A stretch of 64,000 nt of DNA, taken from the NCBI GenBank assembly GCA_021018815.1, contig JAITYX010000016.1:812001-876000 (forward strand), written 5' to 3'. The notes beneath the pieces are model-generated. The model saw nothing but the letters and a program-made list of their open reading frames with translations. It did no database searches and had not been told where the DNA came from. Every line of letters begins with the position of its first letter. Within the stretch, counting starts at the first letter, position 1. This document shows, piece after piece, positions 9,917 through 22,116 of the stretch. Position numbers and translations under genes: made by a program. The DNA is from Talinum fruticosum. Taxonomy: Eukaryota > Streptophyta > Magnoliopsida > Caryophyllales > Talinaceae.

Positions 9917-12900
9917 ATGTCATTAAAGATTTCTCGATATACAATATTCTTGGTCATATTATTCGGTACATCCCTTTTATTGCAAATCGAAACTTTAGTC
10001 ATGAAGGGGAAGTCACGTGAGAGATTGCAACATATAGTTATCCATGAGAGAAAACAGGTTGAGAAGATAAATGCCCACATATTGCAATGTTTGACCTTGA
10101 CTTTTATTGATTGTCATTGCAAAGGCAAGCTTTAAAGGGAATTGTCTCTTCTTCAATGCGAATGGCAAGTCCTTAGCGAAGGACTAAGGTCAACTTGTGA
10201 GATAGTAGTTGAATGTCCAATCTTTCGACTTGTCAAGATTTTTGCTCATATCACCCTACTTCCCAACTTTTGAATAATTAAGCGGGTGCCATTACATAAT
10301 CCAATTAATGGGTTAAGATTTCTCAATAGAACCACGAGAGCACCAACTTTTAATTCAATTTCATGATTCGGAAATCTTGAAAAGTTCATCCCATGTAACA
10401 ACTCGGTGGATTAATGTCATCAATCATGTTATCATTGTGAATTGGTAGAAATGAATCGGAACTCAAATATGTACGGGTTTCACCGGGAAGATGTGCTAGA
10501 ATTTTGGAATTAATTTCATCGACATCAATGTTCAAGGGTGCTAATATACAACGGTCCTGAAAGTAGGAATCATCTTTGTATCTATCAACCAAATTTGGGT
10601 ATACGAATTCTGTCAAATTCGTAAGGCCATTATTGTCATTATTGATGAGGAATTCCACCGAAATCTTCATCCAATCTGCCTCACTGCCCCCAAAACGAAT
10701 ATCCTTGAATAGAACCTTTACCAACATTAAAAGTCCTTTCCGCAAAATTTCGCAATTTCTCATGATCATCGTGACTCGATTTACATGCATGAGTGGCATA
10801 TTGATCTTTAGAAGTTGGATATTGCAAAGAGACCAAAATGTAGCTCTTGCTATCGAAGATGCAACAATATCTACTCTATTCTCCTTGGTCACAACCGGAA
10901 GAACTTGCCTAAAGTCACCTCCAAAATCACAAATTTCTCCCCAAATGAGTCGTTCGAACTACAAATATCTCGTAAGGAAATGCTTCTAATGTATAGCGAT
11001 GAGTCATTGGAGCCTCATCCCATATAATAAGGGATGCTTCCCTAATGAGTTTTTCTAATTCGGATTGCTTGGAAATTGAGCAGGTGGACGTCTCGTTTGC
11101 ATCAATTAGGATCTTAAACATTGAATGAACTATTTTCCCAAAAGGTAACAACAAGTGCGGCTATTCCGGATGATGCCACCGACAACACTATCAAACCTTT
11201 TGACCTAAAATAAGTAACGATAGCCTTCCAAAGATATGTTTTCCCAGTCTCTCCACTCGCCATAAATTAAAAAACAGCCCTCGTTGCCATCTTCATTTGA
11301 ATGAATTAGCGATCGGAATACCCGCAATTGATCCGAATTTAATGTCGAAAGTAACATGCGAAAGTTTTCTCCTTCCTCTTCTTGATCATAATCTAATTGC
11401 TCTCTTATGAGTCTATTCCCAAGCTCGTTGTATCATATCGGGTGAAGGTAAAGGCATAGGAGGGTAATCCTTTAGTGATCGACCATTCTTATTCAAAACT
11501 AACTCAATTTCATAAAGTCCCATATTTTTCTCGTTGTTCCACGGTTATCTCTAAAGAAGAATGTCCATTTTCTCTTTGTAACATTCTATGTAAATCATCA
11601 GTAAGATCTTCCCGAGTGTTGTTCCCACAATCGAAGAGCATTTGACACCTCTAAAAACATAAGCATTGAACAAAACATACTCCTCGCTTCGCACTGTTGC
11701 CCATGTTGATGCTTCGTTAGTGCTTCGTGCCATTCATTAGCATCATCTTACAATCCTCGTGCTAAGCAAACTTCCTTAAAAGTTGAATATATGACTCCAT
11801 CAACAGCTCTTAAGTCCTTATATGATGTGGCTCCTTTAACAATATGCAACAACATTTGTAGATAATATCTCTCTCCCATATTTGGATGAGCATATGGCAA
11901 TCGCCCAATACATACCCTTTGCTTTCCCTTAGTCCATTTCTTATGAGATTTATTCCGGACATAGTAAGACGGGAATGTTGCAAAGGTATAATGTCTTGCT
12001 TCAACATCTTCAATGTTCACGAGAAACCACGAAGTCAACATAGTAACTCTCTCACTTGTCTGTATCAACAACTCTAGGAAGTGAATCCTTATCATTGAAT
12101 ATAACATACTCGTTGTCCAGGCAAATGGTATTGTAATAACTCAACGAAGGATAACGTTGTGTTATGTCAAATTCAAATATTCTCCAAATAGCATCCACAG
12201 GTGACACATAACGACAATCTAAATATCTGTTTAATCTCATCAACAAATTCATAACGTTGAGGACCTGTACCATATTCTCGCACTTTGTCCATTATCTTCA
12301 ATAACAATGGTCGCTCGATTAGGTCCCTTGTGCATATACTTGTGAAGGTATTTAATCACTTTCCTTTGTGCACAACGTTCGACATTAATATGTGCATCAT
12401 ATTTCACACAGAGATCACGATTATACGGTACTACCCATCTATTGTCAACGTCATTACCCCGGATAGTTACACTTCTACCATCATCCCTACGTCTATATTT
12501 GACAAAACCATTTACTTCAATAATGGTATTATCACAAAATAGTTTAGGATAATGCTTTGAGCAAGTGCCACCATCCATACAGGGAGCATAAGAGGTGTTA
12601 ATACCACATGGACCATGTATCATATGTTTGGTGACAGCTTTCAAATGCAAGGGGATCATTATCCATATTAGGAAGCTCTACACATATAATACGGTCTATG
12701 TCTTCAGCACATGTTGGCTTATCCTTATTTACAACGGTTAATAGTATATGAGCATGTGGTAATCCCCGCTTTTGGAATTCAATAACATGTATATCCGCAA
12801 TAACTTTGCCAAATATATTCCTCTCCTTGAAGTCTCGTTTTAGCTCTTTTAACCTTAAACGAAAAACTCTAGCAACAACGTCTGGTCTATTATTTGCATG

Positions 12901-14372
12901 TTGGCCTAGTTGTTACGACAAAACCTCTTTAATTTCAGGCCAATTTGGATTACACATGAACGTCACAAAGAAATCGGGGTAACCTATTTGATTACATATG
13001 GCCATTGCATCCAAAAAGTGTTGTCTCATATAACGTGGCCCCCTGTAAATGTTGCGAGTAAGATTAACCTCTTTCCGACTACAAAATCATCATTTTCTCC
13101 AGCAGTAACAACATCTTGCAAGCCGTTGTATAATTCTCGCCTTGAGTGTACTTTGGTGCTCCTTAATATATCTTAACCTCCAAGCCTCAATTACACTATA
13201 ACAATCTACAATAAATTGTAGAAACAATCTACAACATCGAAGTATAATGTTCCCTTCATTTGCCCTATATTGTATAATGAATGCAAAAACTCTCTCATCG
13301 TCACCATTGCACGACTACCACTTGATCCTTCGACACATGGAATATTGAACGTCCAACCATCTGTTCCATATGTAAATAGTAGTGGATACTCGAAGAGGCA
13401 TATAGGACGGAGAAGTTTCATATATTCGTTGTAAATTTCCGTCTACTTTACTGGACAATGAGGTCTCGATGTTGTTCCGCTTCATGGTCACCGCCGACTA
13501 TGAGAGCGGCTACTTCATTTACTCGTGGGCATTGTGTATTGTCGTTCGGGCGTGCTCCAATTATCCGAATACTTAAATTAATAACGTTGTTTACTTGTAA
13601 GACATCTCGTGCATTTCGGAAAATCTTCACGTAAGGATTCACATCATCAAGCATACGGTGTAAGGACTCCTAAAGTAGTATGATCAAGTCCACGTATAGT
13701 TTGTTCGCCATTCAAAGCCCTACACCGATTTTGGACATCATTATTCGTGTCATAGATGTATAGTTGTGCAAATTTGGGCCTTTGTTCTTGTCCAAGAAGT
13801 AATGAACCAATATGATGGTAATTTTGCCAACTTATTCTGAAAGAGTAAGGACCTCGCCCATCCATTACGGATCGATTGATAGATCCACCCATTGATGTGA
13901 ATGATAACATGGAGTTATACATCCTTATATTATCAAGAAAATTTTGTTGATTCAACAATGTGTTTAGTAGAGGAGGAGGCGGGGGTAATGCCGCCAACCT
14001 AACATGCCCACCTTGACAAAGCATAGCATGAATCGAGGTTCCGAGACGCCGATTTTGGCGACTCTTTCCTCTAGCCACATGGTTGCTTTATAGTGATTGC
14101 AAGAAATCAAAGTTTCAATGAAATGCCAATGATGCGAAAACCTTCGATAGGTGTATTTGTACGTGTAATTGATAACCGAGTTGCTCTAAATTGTGCTTGA
14201 TGGCGTTCACGTTCGCAATAAGGTGTGGTTCCGCCTGATTAGGATGTCGCCGGTTAAATAGCCTCATTCTTGTATTATGTCGAGCAAATCTTGTTCGAAG
14301 GCTATTTCTAATGTTATCCACACTTTCGGATGGAGCTTCCATAACTACGTTTGAAAAAAGATATATTTCCAC
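9917..14372 (-). pseudogene. Helitron Rep/helicase (RepHel) transposase, disrupted
   Basis: The rolling-circle replication initiator and helicase of the Helitron. The Helitron-like N-terminal domain lies at 14078-13448 (SFTSMGGSINRSVMDGRGPY, then FAQLYIYDTNNDVQNR, then NEVAALIVGG). The Rep nuclease has its HUH motif in GLPHAHILL (His codons at 12748-12756) and paired tyrosines in IKYLHKYMHKG (about 12336-12350). The linker at 12273-11748 contains RYLDCRYVSPVDAIWRIFEF and GERYYLQMLL. The Pif1-type helicase has Walker A (GETGKT, 11238-11255), Walker B in LIIWDEAPM (about 11010-11030) and late motifs near 10380-10300 (LKVGALVVLLRNLNPLIGLC). It is broken by an in-frame stop at 12913-12915 (TAA inside an otherwise continuous VLS-QLGQHANNRP stretch), a frameshift just before Walker A, and other stops. 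The intact family protein is well over 1,000 residues. Confidence 0.85.
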
Positions 14373-14390
14373 AATAATTTAGACTATAAT

Positions 14391-16166
14391 TTTCATAGTT
14401 CGATCAAGTATAAATTACTATTATTTTAAATGTTTAAAATATATATTATATTTCATATTGTTTTAATTTTATGAAGGAGATATGTGGTTCAATTTTAATT
14501 GTATTATATTCCAAATAGCGACGGATTCTCGTTTCCGTCGCTAATTCCGTCGCTGTCTCGACACGGTTGTCGGCTTTTGTCGAATCCGTCGCTAATTTCA
14601 TCGCTATGTGGCAACGGACATGTTTCCGTCGCTATTTAGCAGTTTTGTAGTAGTATACGTGGTTCAATTTTAATTGTACTATATTAAGTTTAATTTTTCT
14701 ATAATATGTAAAAATATGATATCGTGCTTAACAACATATTATTATATGCATCGTTTATGCATTAATGTTTCGTATTTTTTAATTTGAAAATGATATATGT
14801 GGTTCAAAATTAAATGCATATTTTATTTTTAATTTTTTATAGTATGTAAAAATATGAATGAGCTTAAGCACATATTATTTTTTAAAAAGTTACACCATGC
14901 TATGCACAAAGAAATATAATCATTTTTAAAAAGTACATATGCTATAATATTTCATATTTTTTATAATCCTAATAAGGAAATATGCAGTTAAAAATTAAAG
15001 GTGCACATTAATTTTAAATTAGTTATAGAGGCTTAAAAGAAATACGATACGGACGTTAAGTAATATCTTTTTATTAATTTCCTATTGGAGTGGAATTTAA
15101 TATTTGTAATCAAATAAAAAATAAAAAATAAAAATAAAATAATAAAAATTAATATAATTATAAAATAATAAGGCATGGTCATATTCAATGTAAATTACAT
15201 ATTAGGCGGCACATAACAACATAATTTAATATATCAAATAAATTTATTAAAAAATTATAAAATTTCAAATATTTCAAATAAAGAGACTAAAAAAATTAAT
15301 ACATATATACATATAATAAGATATAAATGATAAACTTAAGATAAAAAAGAAAATGTGAATTTGAAATCTACCTTTAATAATACCCGAGAGTCAAAGAAGA
15401 AACTTGTGAAATCAAAATAAAACTTTAGAAGAAACTTGAATTTGAGTACCTCCAATTATGCCTCGAGAATGATAGAACAAACCTAATAAAAATTTTAAAA
15501 ATAAATTTATACTTAAGTCAAAATTTTTTGTTCAAATTATAGAATTAGAAAAAGTCGTGCTCATTCATTTGGTCAACTCCGATTCTTTATCATGCAAAGA
15601 AAAGAACATAACGACATTAAAAAACAAATATCGATAACATCAAAGGATCAATTCTCTTTGGGATAACATAACTCATGTCGCAAGGCTATGTCAGTGGATT
15701 CGGATTAAGAATACTACCAACCTTTTTATAGTTCATCATTCATAAATAACTTTAAACTCGCTAGACAACTATCCCAAATAATAACTTTAAGTTGAAGCTC
15801 ATTTGTTACTATACCTTGTACAAATTACTATTATAGACTTGAGTTAAATATAATAACTCGAATATTACATCAAGGTAGTATTCTTAATTCATAAAAAAAG
15901 GTGTAATTTCTATCTTTACGTTTCATACTATAATATTTAAGTTAATTTCATCTCTTTATCTACCGGATCCCGAAACCATTTTCTCTTTCCTACTCTTGGT
16001 TGGAACATTGAAGTGGGTTAGACCCATCCCACATTTAATTGGGATCTTTCCCTTGTTGCATAGCCTAATACATGAAGAAATATGATATTAGTAGTCATTA
16101 ATCACCAAAATCCACCCAAAATCAAACAACATTACAAATTGGATTGGCGTATTTACGCAGCACATG
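14391..16166. other. AT-rich intergenic with degenerate repeats
   Basis: Very AT-rich. Between 14440 and 15030 a motif like ATATGTGGTTCAAnnTTAA recurs four times at irregular spacing, suggesting old tandem units. No gene is seen. Confidence 0.5.
14515..14655. mobile_element. Short element with CCGTCGC subterminal repeats
   Basis: GC-rich words GCGACGGA and TCCGTCGC recur at least six times in about 130 bp of otherwise AT-rich DNA. AAATAGCGACGGA near the left edge is the exact inverse of TCCGTCGCTATTT near the right edge. The right edge ends AGCAGTTTTGTAGTAG, which read on the other strand (CTACTACAAAACTGCT) resembles the CACTACAA-type ends of plant CACTA or similar DNA transposons. It is probably a small non-autonomous or truncated element. 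No clean target-site duplication was found. Confidence 0.5.
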
Positions 16167-16171
16167 AACAA

Positions 16172-17695
16172 TGAAGGTTTGCTCGGGAGAGTCTCGAGTC
16201 ACCCTAGAGGGGCGTGAATAGGGTGATAGAAAATTCTTTTAGAAAATACACACTTTTGCGCATAAATGATGCAAAGACAGATTCCGAGTCTAAAGACAGA
16301 GTCGAAAAGATTGGACTCGAAATCGAGTGAATCGAAGAAGCAAGAGCACTAAGGCCGTCCGAGCCTAGAATGAACTCGTAAAGAGAACACGGAGATTTTA
16401 CGTGGAAACCCTCCCGGGCGGAAAACCACGGCCCGTGTCAATCCGGACACGAAGTCAAATCCACTATTTTGAGTCCACAAAATACCGTGAACTTGATCGA
16501 ACCCGAGTTGCTCCCTTAGACAACTCTATACAAATTTTCCTAGACTCGAAGTTACCTTATCCGATCTAGTACTTCCCCGAGATAACCCTTACAGCTTAGG
16601 GACAACTAAGCTGAGTTATCCTTTACAGCTTAGTCAAGGGACCTTACAAAGAATGTAAGAAGAGTTTGTAACTAAGTACAAGACCTTACAACTCGTAAAG
16701 TAATGAATTACAGAGTGGGAGTTGTAAGTTGAAGATTGAGAGTAAATACAATAACTTTGATCAAGTAAGTGTATACACAATATTTTCGGCAACCTTCAAG
16801 TCTTGTGAAGTGGCTTCTATTTATAGATAGCCCAGCAGAGTAGCCGTTATCTTCATCTGCCGATCGAGAGTCTTCTCGTGACCGTTGGTAGAAGCTTTCG
16901 AGTCACTCGAAAGTATCCGTTGAAATATGAACGTTGAACAACGGTTTAACTCTCTTGGAAGTCCCGAAACCATCGGTTGTGTCTTGAGAAATAAGGTGGA
17001 AACCACCGTTAGGCTTGGCGTTCCATTTTTCCAGATATGGAAGCGGACAGCCTTCGACACAATCTTCCGAGACTAAAGCAGGGAAGGTGAAAAGCCATAT
17101 CTCGCTGGTGATTTGACGTTCGAAGTCGGCTACTTTTGTAGTTTGAAAAGATATCCTCGAATGAATAACCTACAAAAGTAAAACACCTTCGGTTCTCAAA
17201 GTATAAAATACTTTGGTCCAAAGTTAGACACGGATAATAAAATAATCATGATAATTAACCAACAGATTATCCGAGTCGAAAAGAAATGGAATTTTCGAGT
17301 CTAATATCCATGATACTCGGAATTCCATAAGACTTAGTCTTAAGCAAAGGATCAAGCTCTATAACGAATATCGGAGAGGAAAACACTTGATATAGACTAA
17401 GTACGAAAAGAACTACGAATGTTGACTATGCAAACAATAGAGTAAGTAACCACAAGTCGGATTCCGAGTGAGAGTGGACTCGGAATAAAGAACCAAATTT
17501 TCCGAGTCGCTAACCGAAAAGCGATAGAAGAGATAAGTGAAGGCCGAATCGCATAGAGAAGATACTATATTACTCAAGTAAGTTTCTAAGACACGAGAGA
17601 ATGCCTTCGAATCAAAACTCTATATGAATGACATTGTTATACCCGATTCCTTTTGCATGACTCGGAAAGATATAGAGCAGTGTCTCGAGTCTTCA
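16172..17695. mobile_element. Solo LTR (TG...CA, TSD AACAA)
   Basis: A 1,524-bp unit that begins TGAAGG and ends CTTCA, so it has the TG...CA ends and a short TGAAG/CTTCA inverted repeat of LTR retrotransposons. It is flanked on both sides by the same five bases, AACAA (16167-16171 and 17696-17700). Inside is a CTAGAGGGGCGTGAATAGGG phrase of a kind I have seen in plant Copia-type LTRs, and a TATA-like TCTATTTATAGATAG near 16817. No gag or pol coding is present and no second copy of the unit adjoins, so a solo LTR left by LTR-LTR recombination is the best reading. Confidence 0.75.
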
Positions 17696-17700
17696 AACAA

Positions 17701-19820
17701 CAATAACTACAATAATTGTGGATGGATTAAACACCGTAATTTCTTTAAGAATACTATATTAATTGCTTTAAGAAGAGGATAAGTAGCAAACGCCCTCCCC
17801 TCCCCCAAAAAATATCCCCAACAAAAGGGAAATCTATAATGTCATGAATCACTAATGAAATAGTATTTTCTATTTCGTAATTTAAATAGCATTAATGAAG
17901 CAAGGAAAAATATAACGAAAGAAAATTGAAAAAAGAATAATTACAATAATAGCAATTTGTTATGGAATCCCAAAAAGGGCCCAACACCTTAACCTTTCTA
18001 AATACCTCTCACCCTCATTCACCTATAAACCGCATGGATCCGAACGAGCATGGTCAGCCCTATCATTTATTAGCAATTACCCCCCAAAAAAAAACCCAAC
18101 GAAGGGAAATCTACAATTTCATGAATCACTAATGAAATACCCATCCAAGTCATAATAATCACAAAAATCTAATTAGTCCACTTGTGACAATTTCAGAGGC
18201 AACAGGGCGATATACAATAGTGCAAGCATATGCGTAAGCTACCCTCAACGCCTAAAATTATGTATGAGACTACGTAAAATATAGTCAATTATCAATAATA
18301 ACATATTAGACAATGTTTCCATAAGAAATAGGCTTCCGTACTAATCATTCTCTGTTTGAATAGGACTTCGATGCAACTAAATAGCAATTATCAGCAAAAT
18401 CATGTCCATCATCTCGTTTCCTTAAGAATATCTATGATGAAGCACCTAAAATGCAAAAAGAAACTCTCCTTTTTGTAATTATTGAAGGGCGAAATTTCCG
18501 AATTTCACGAAACTTTTGGACCATTCTCATCATCATACTAAACCTTAAGTGGAAGCTTAAATAACCAATACACAAATTTCTCTCAACTTTAAGCGTATGC
18601 AAAATAAAATGTCAAACAAAAACAGACTTCAATCCAAAATAGATTCGGACCTAAAGCTCGCCGTCCATTTCTACATATGCAGAAATATGAAGCTTGAAAC
18701 CCAAAAATGCAAAGGAACCACAAACAATTAACAGGAAAATATTTCGGAGATAAAATTTACTCGAAGAACCACGTCGTGCTTGTGAATTGTGATATACTCT
18801 TCCTATAGGGCTTCACCTATTAGAACAGAAGACAAACAATAGAGTAGAGGAGCTCGAAATAAGCCGCCAAATCACTCAAGAATTATTCAAAAACATGATG
18901 AGAGAGAAGGGAAAAGGAAAAAAAAGTGAGGAATCGCCATTTTCAAACAGACTTCACGACCTTTGGCTTTTTCCCCCTTTTTTGTCGAAAAGAGAGGTTT
19001 AGAAGTTGATCTTCAAATAACTATGGATCAAGTCTCTAAGATTTGAGGAATTGCACTTGTAACTCTGAGAGAGAGAAAGTACTCAATCTAAAAAGCTAAA
19101 TCGGACCAGGGGTTTGAACAACCGACCGTCCCACCTTTGTAAATTTTCCTCCAAAAAAAAAAGAAGAAGAAAAAGAAGATACTACTTATAATCGTGTAGT
19201 TATGAAATTGGAGAAAATATCTTTGAGATTCCATCTTTCTATCATTGCTAGTTACAACATATATTCCAAAGCTAAGTTTATTTATAAAATTGGAGAAGAA
19301 AGAGAGACGAGAGGGAGGAAGACTGGAGTTTATCTATAAAATTAAAAGAAAAATCGAGAAAAGGAGAACTCAATTGGGAGTCGAATTGCAGTAGGCGAAG
19401 AGAGATAAAATACCTCAAAACTAACAGAAAAGTAGGCTCAAGCAAATTATGCATCTAACTACATGGATCCAACCAACACAACAGAAATTTAAAACAATTC
19501 AAGTACGATAAACGAAATCCCGACCTAAAAAGTGAGTTCTATAACCAAAAAAGCTGAAGAAACTTCGAGATTATGGGCAAAAACTACGGAATCTCTGGGA
19601 GATCAAACGAAATGAAGAAAGCAAAGCGCAAATCAAAATGAGAAGAGGCGAAAAGAAGGAAAGAGAGAGAAAATTTAGAGCGAGGAATGGCAACGGCGTT
19701 GGATCGAGCTGCTGGATCGACGAATCGGATGGTGGAACCGGGGTGGAAGAACAGAGAATAACGGGGAATTTATTTATAGATCCGAAAAGGAGTGACGAAA
19801 CTTAGAACACGCACCGATTT
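17701..19820. other. Intergenic, with a short direct duplication
   Basis: Low-complexity and AT-rich DNA without a convincing gene. A segment containing GGGAAATCTAYAATKTCATG and TGAATCACTAATGAAATA occurs at about 17806-17872 and again at about 18073-18142 in the same orientation. Confidence 0.5.
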
Positions 19821-19825
19821 TCAAA

Positions 19826-20131
19826 TTACATCCATTTACTCACAACCAAAAGAGTGACAGAGCAAGAGCCACACAACAATTGCGAACATGAGAAAGTGAG
19901 AGAGAAAGATAGCGGAAGTCGGAACTTGAAGAGCAAGGAAACGACGGCGGCCTCGGTGACTCGTGGACGACGACGGTGGGTGTAGGGCTGGTTGATTCCG
20001 GCTTCGAGAGGAGGACGACGATGGCAGTGCGAGGCCGGTTGATTCCAGGAGACAACCGCAGCCTCGGCTCGAGAGCAGGACGACGATGGTGGTGCGAGGT
20101 CGGTTGATTCCGGTGAAAAGTGGTGGAAGAC

Positions 20132-20165
<34 letters not shown>

Positions 20166-20251
20166 GTCAAGATAGAGGTAGAAGAAGTTTTATAGATATG
20201 GGGATTTAAGGAGGTCATTGGTGTTGTGATTGGGAAGTTAAAGTTACTCAT
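19826..20251. repeat. GC-richer tandem motif and GA tract, not called a gene
   Basis: A block of higher GC content containing three spaced copies of GGTTGATTCC and two of AGGACGACGATGG, followed by a GA microsatellite at about 20133-20165. A 141-residue minus-strand frame crosses it, but its product is low-complexity serine/leucine and arginine/proline sequence created by the repeats and matches no family I know. Confidence 0.45.
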
Positions 20252-20259
20252 TGTTTTCG

Positions 20260-22116
20260 GGAGGCGGATAATTGACTGATATATTAGTTAATTTAGGAGT
20301 TAATAAGGAGGAGAAATTTTATTCCCTTTAATCTCCTCCTAATATTCTTAGTGATTTGCTATCTCCACATAATGTAAGTGTATCTTAACCCATATTTGCT
20401 AATAAGTAATTCTATTATCTCTCTTCTGCATCCAAAAAATAGCTTAAACAGAATTTTTTTGGTGGTTGTGTAAATAAACATTTGATATAAAGTTTCAATT
20501 TTTTAAAATAAATTCACAAAAAATAAAAATAAAAATTGAAGTAGCTTACCTTTGCATAAAAGAGAAAGTAATGGGGCGAGCTTACTCCCCTCCTCTCTTT
20601 CCACTAAAGCAGTGAACCCTAATTGGCTCGCAACCTCACGCCCTGACTCACTTTCCCTGAGTCCCTCCGCCTCTAAAGTTTGACCTCTCAATTCTGTCTT
20701 GCTGTCGCTAAAATCTTTTTTTTTTAACACGGGTGTTGAGTCATAATTATGATATTTTTAATACCTTTTTATATTTTATTTTGTTTGTAATAATTATTAA
20801 ATTAAAAATTTTAATTTAATTTATTTTATTTTTATAAAAAATGTAAAAAAGTACGAAATAATAAAAAGAGCTGAAAAAGCTGAAAACTGAAGATTTGGAT
20901 GGTTCATTTGAATCCGGGCCAATTTGAGCCCAAAAACCTTTGCCCTTGTGCTACCACATGGCCTGCTCCACCAGCCCATTTCCCCACCGTCCTTCACTTT
21001 AAACCTTCGTTCACCACCTAAAACCCTAATTCCCTCTCATGCACCCAGCTTCCTTTTTTCGTCCCTTCCTTCTTCTTCGGTCCTATTCACGCCTACCTCC
21101 CTCGTCACGCTGCTTCTCTCAGCCCTTCACAGAACCCTAGTCCTCTGTCCTCACGCCTCTTTCTCTCTCGCTGCTGCTATTGCCCCGAAACCCGAAGCCT
21201 ATCCTCACATCTTCATCTCCATCTCTAACTCTCGTTCTTCTCTCCTTGTCGTGCTGAAAGCCCTAACCCCATAGCCCACTCTCTATCAAACTCTATTCCT
21301 TTACCTTGCCCTACCGAAGACTTTCTCCATCATCGGGATTATCATCTTCCTCTCTGTCGGCTGCAAGCGAAGTCAGAAGGGACTCAAACTCTATCCACAA
21401 GGGAGACCTAATCCAGAACTTGGGCGTGGCTGGAAGAACACAACAAGAGGAGTAGCCGAGAGCTATAAAGCGCGAGCAGCAGAACCGAGCAGAGGAGGCC
21501 GGACGGTGGGGCGAAGGTGTGACGGACCGGAGCCCTCCAAGGTCCAAGTTTTCAGATTTATTTCTCAATTCTTTAGTTCTAGTTCCTCAAATTTCATTGT
21601 TAGTTCCTCAAATTTCAGTAGTTGATTTTCAGATTCTAGTTTTAGCTCTTAAATTTCAGTTTTAGGCTTTTGATATTTAGTTTTAGAATTTCCCCGAATT
21701 TGGGTTTGATTTTGGATTGTTGAGTTGCTTGGCCGAATCTGGGCATTGATTTTCAGTATCTGCACTTTCAGTTTTGATAGTTTGATTCTGATTTAGTTGC
21801 TTTGTTTAGTTTTCGAATCTGGTGTGTTTGGTTTTGATTTAATATGATTACCTTTCGTTTGCTGGAATTTACATTGTCGAAGTTTCATGCTCTGTTTTCT
21901 GTTTTTAGGATATTTTATTTATTTTGAGTTAATATTAGTTTAGGTTAGTTTAACTTTCACGTATTAAGTCTTTGAGTCGTATTTGCAATCGATTTTGATT
22001 TGGTTCCATCTCTGTGGTTCGACAAAAGCCTGTACTTCCCCGAAATCTCTCCAACAGTGGGTTTTCAACATCAGTCCTTGTTCAAATCTCTGAATTCGCG
22101 CTAGAGTTTCTCTAAA
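20260..22116. other. Region upstream of SLX9, promoter and leader
   Basis: The part from about 20900 to 21550 is less AT-rich and contains open frames on both strands with no recognisable product. From about 21550 to 22116 the sequence is T-rich with repeated 'TTCCTCAAATTTCA' and 'AGTTTTAG' words, typical of a plant 5' untranslated region or leader intron. The transcription start was not located. Confidence 0.4.

Larger units (their letters stand above)
7394..14390 (-). mobile_element. Decayed autonomous Helitron (RepHel plus RPA-like gene)
   Basis: A rolling-circle DNA transposon on the minus strand. From 14372 leftward it carries a Rep/helicase gene to about 9917, then an RPA-like gene (9722-7767), and ends at 7394 with a CTAG end preceded by a hairpin-like sequence and followed by T. 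Gene order and content match plant autonomous Helitrons, which often carry RPA-like genes. The 5' TC end could not be placed; it should lie right of 14372. Stops and frameshifts in the Rep/helicase gene show that this copy is inactive. Confidence 0.8.

Noticed and set aside
19826..20251. 141-residue minus-strand frame
   Set aside because: Low-complexity product of tandem motifs and a GA tract.
20924..21274. 116-residue plus-strand frame upstream of SLX9
   Set aside because: Ser/Pro/Leu-rich sequence without a family match; fits a CT-rich leader region.
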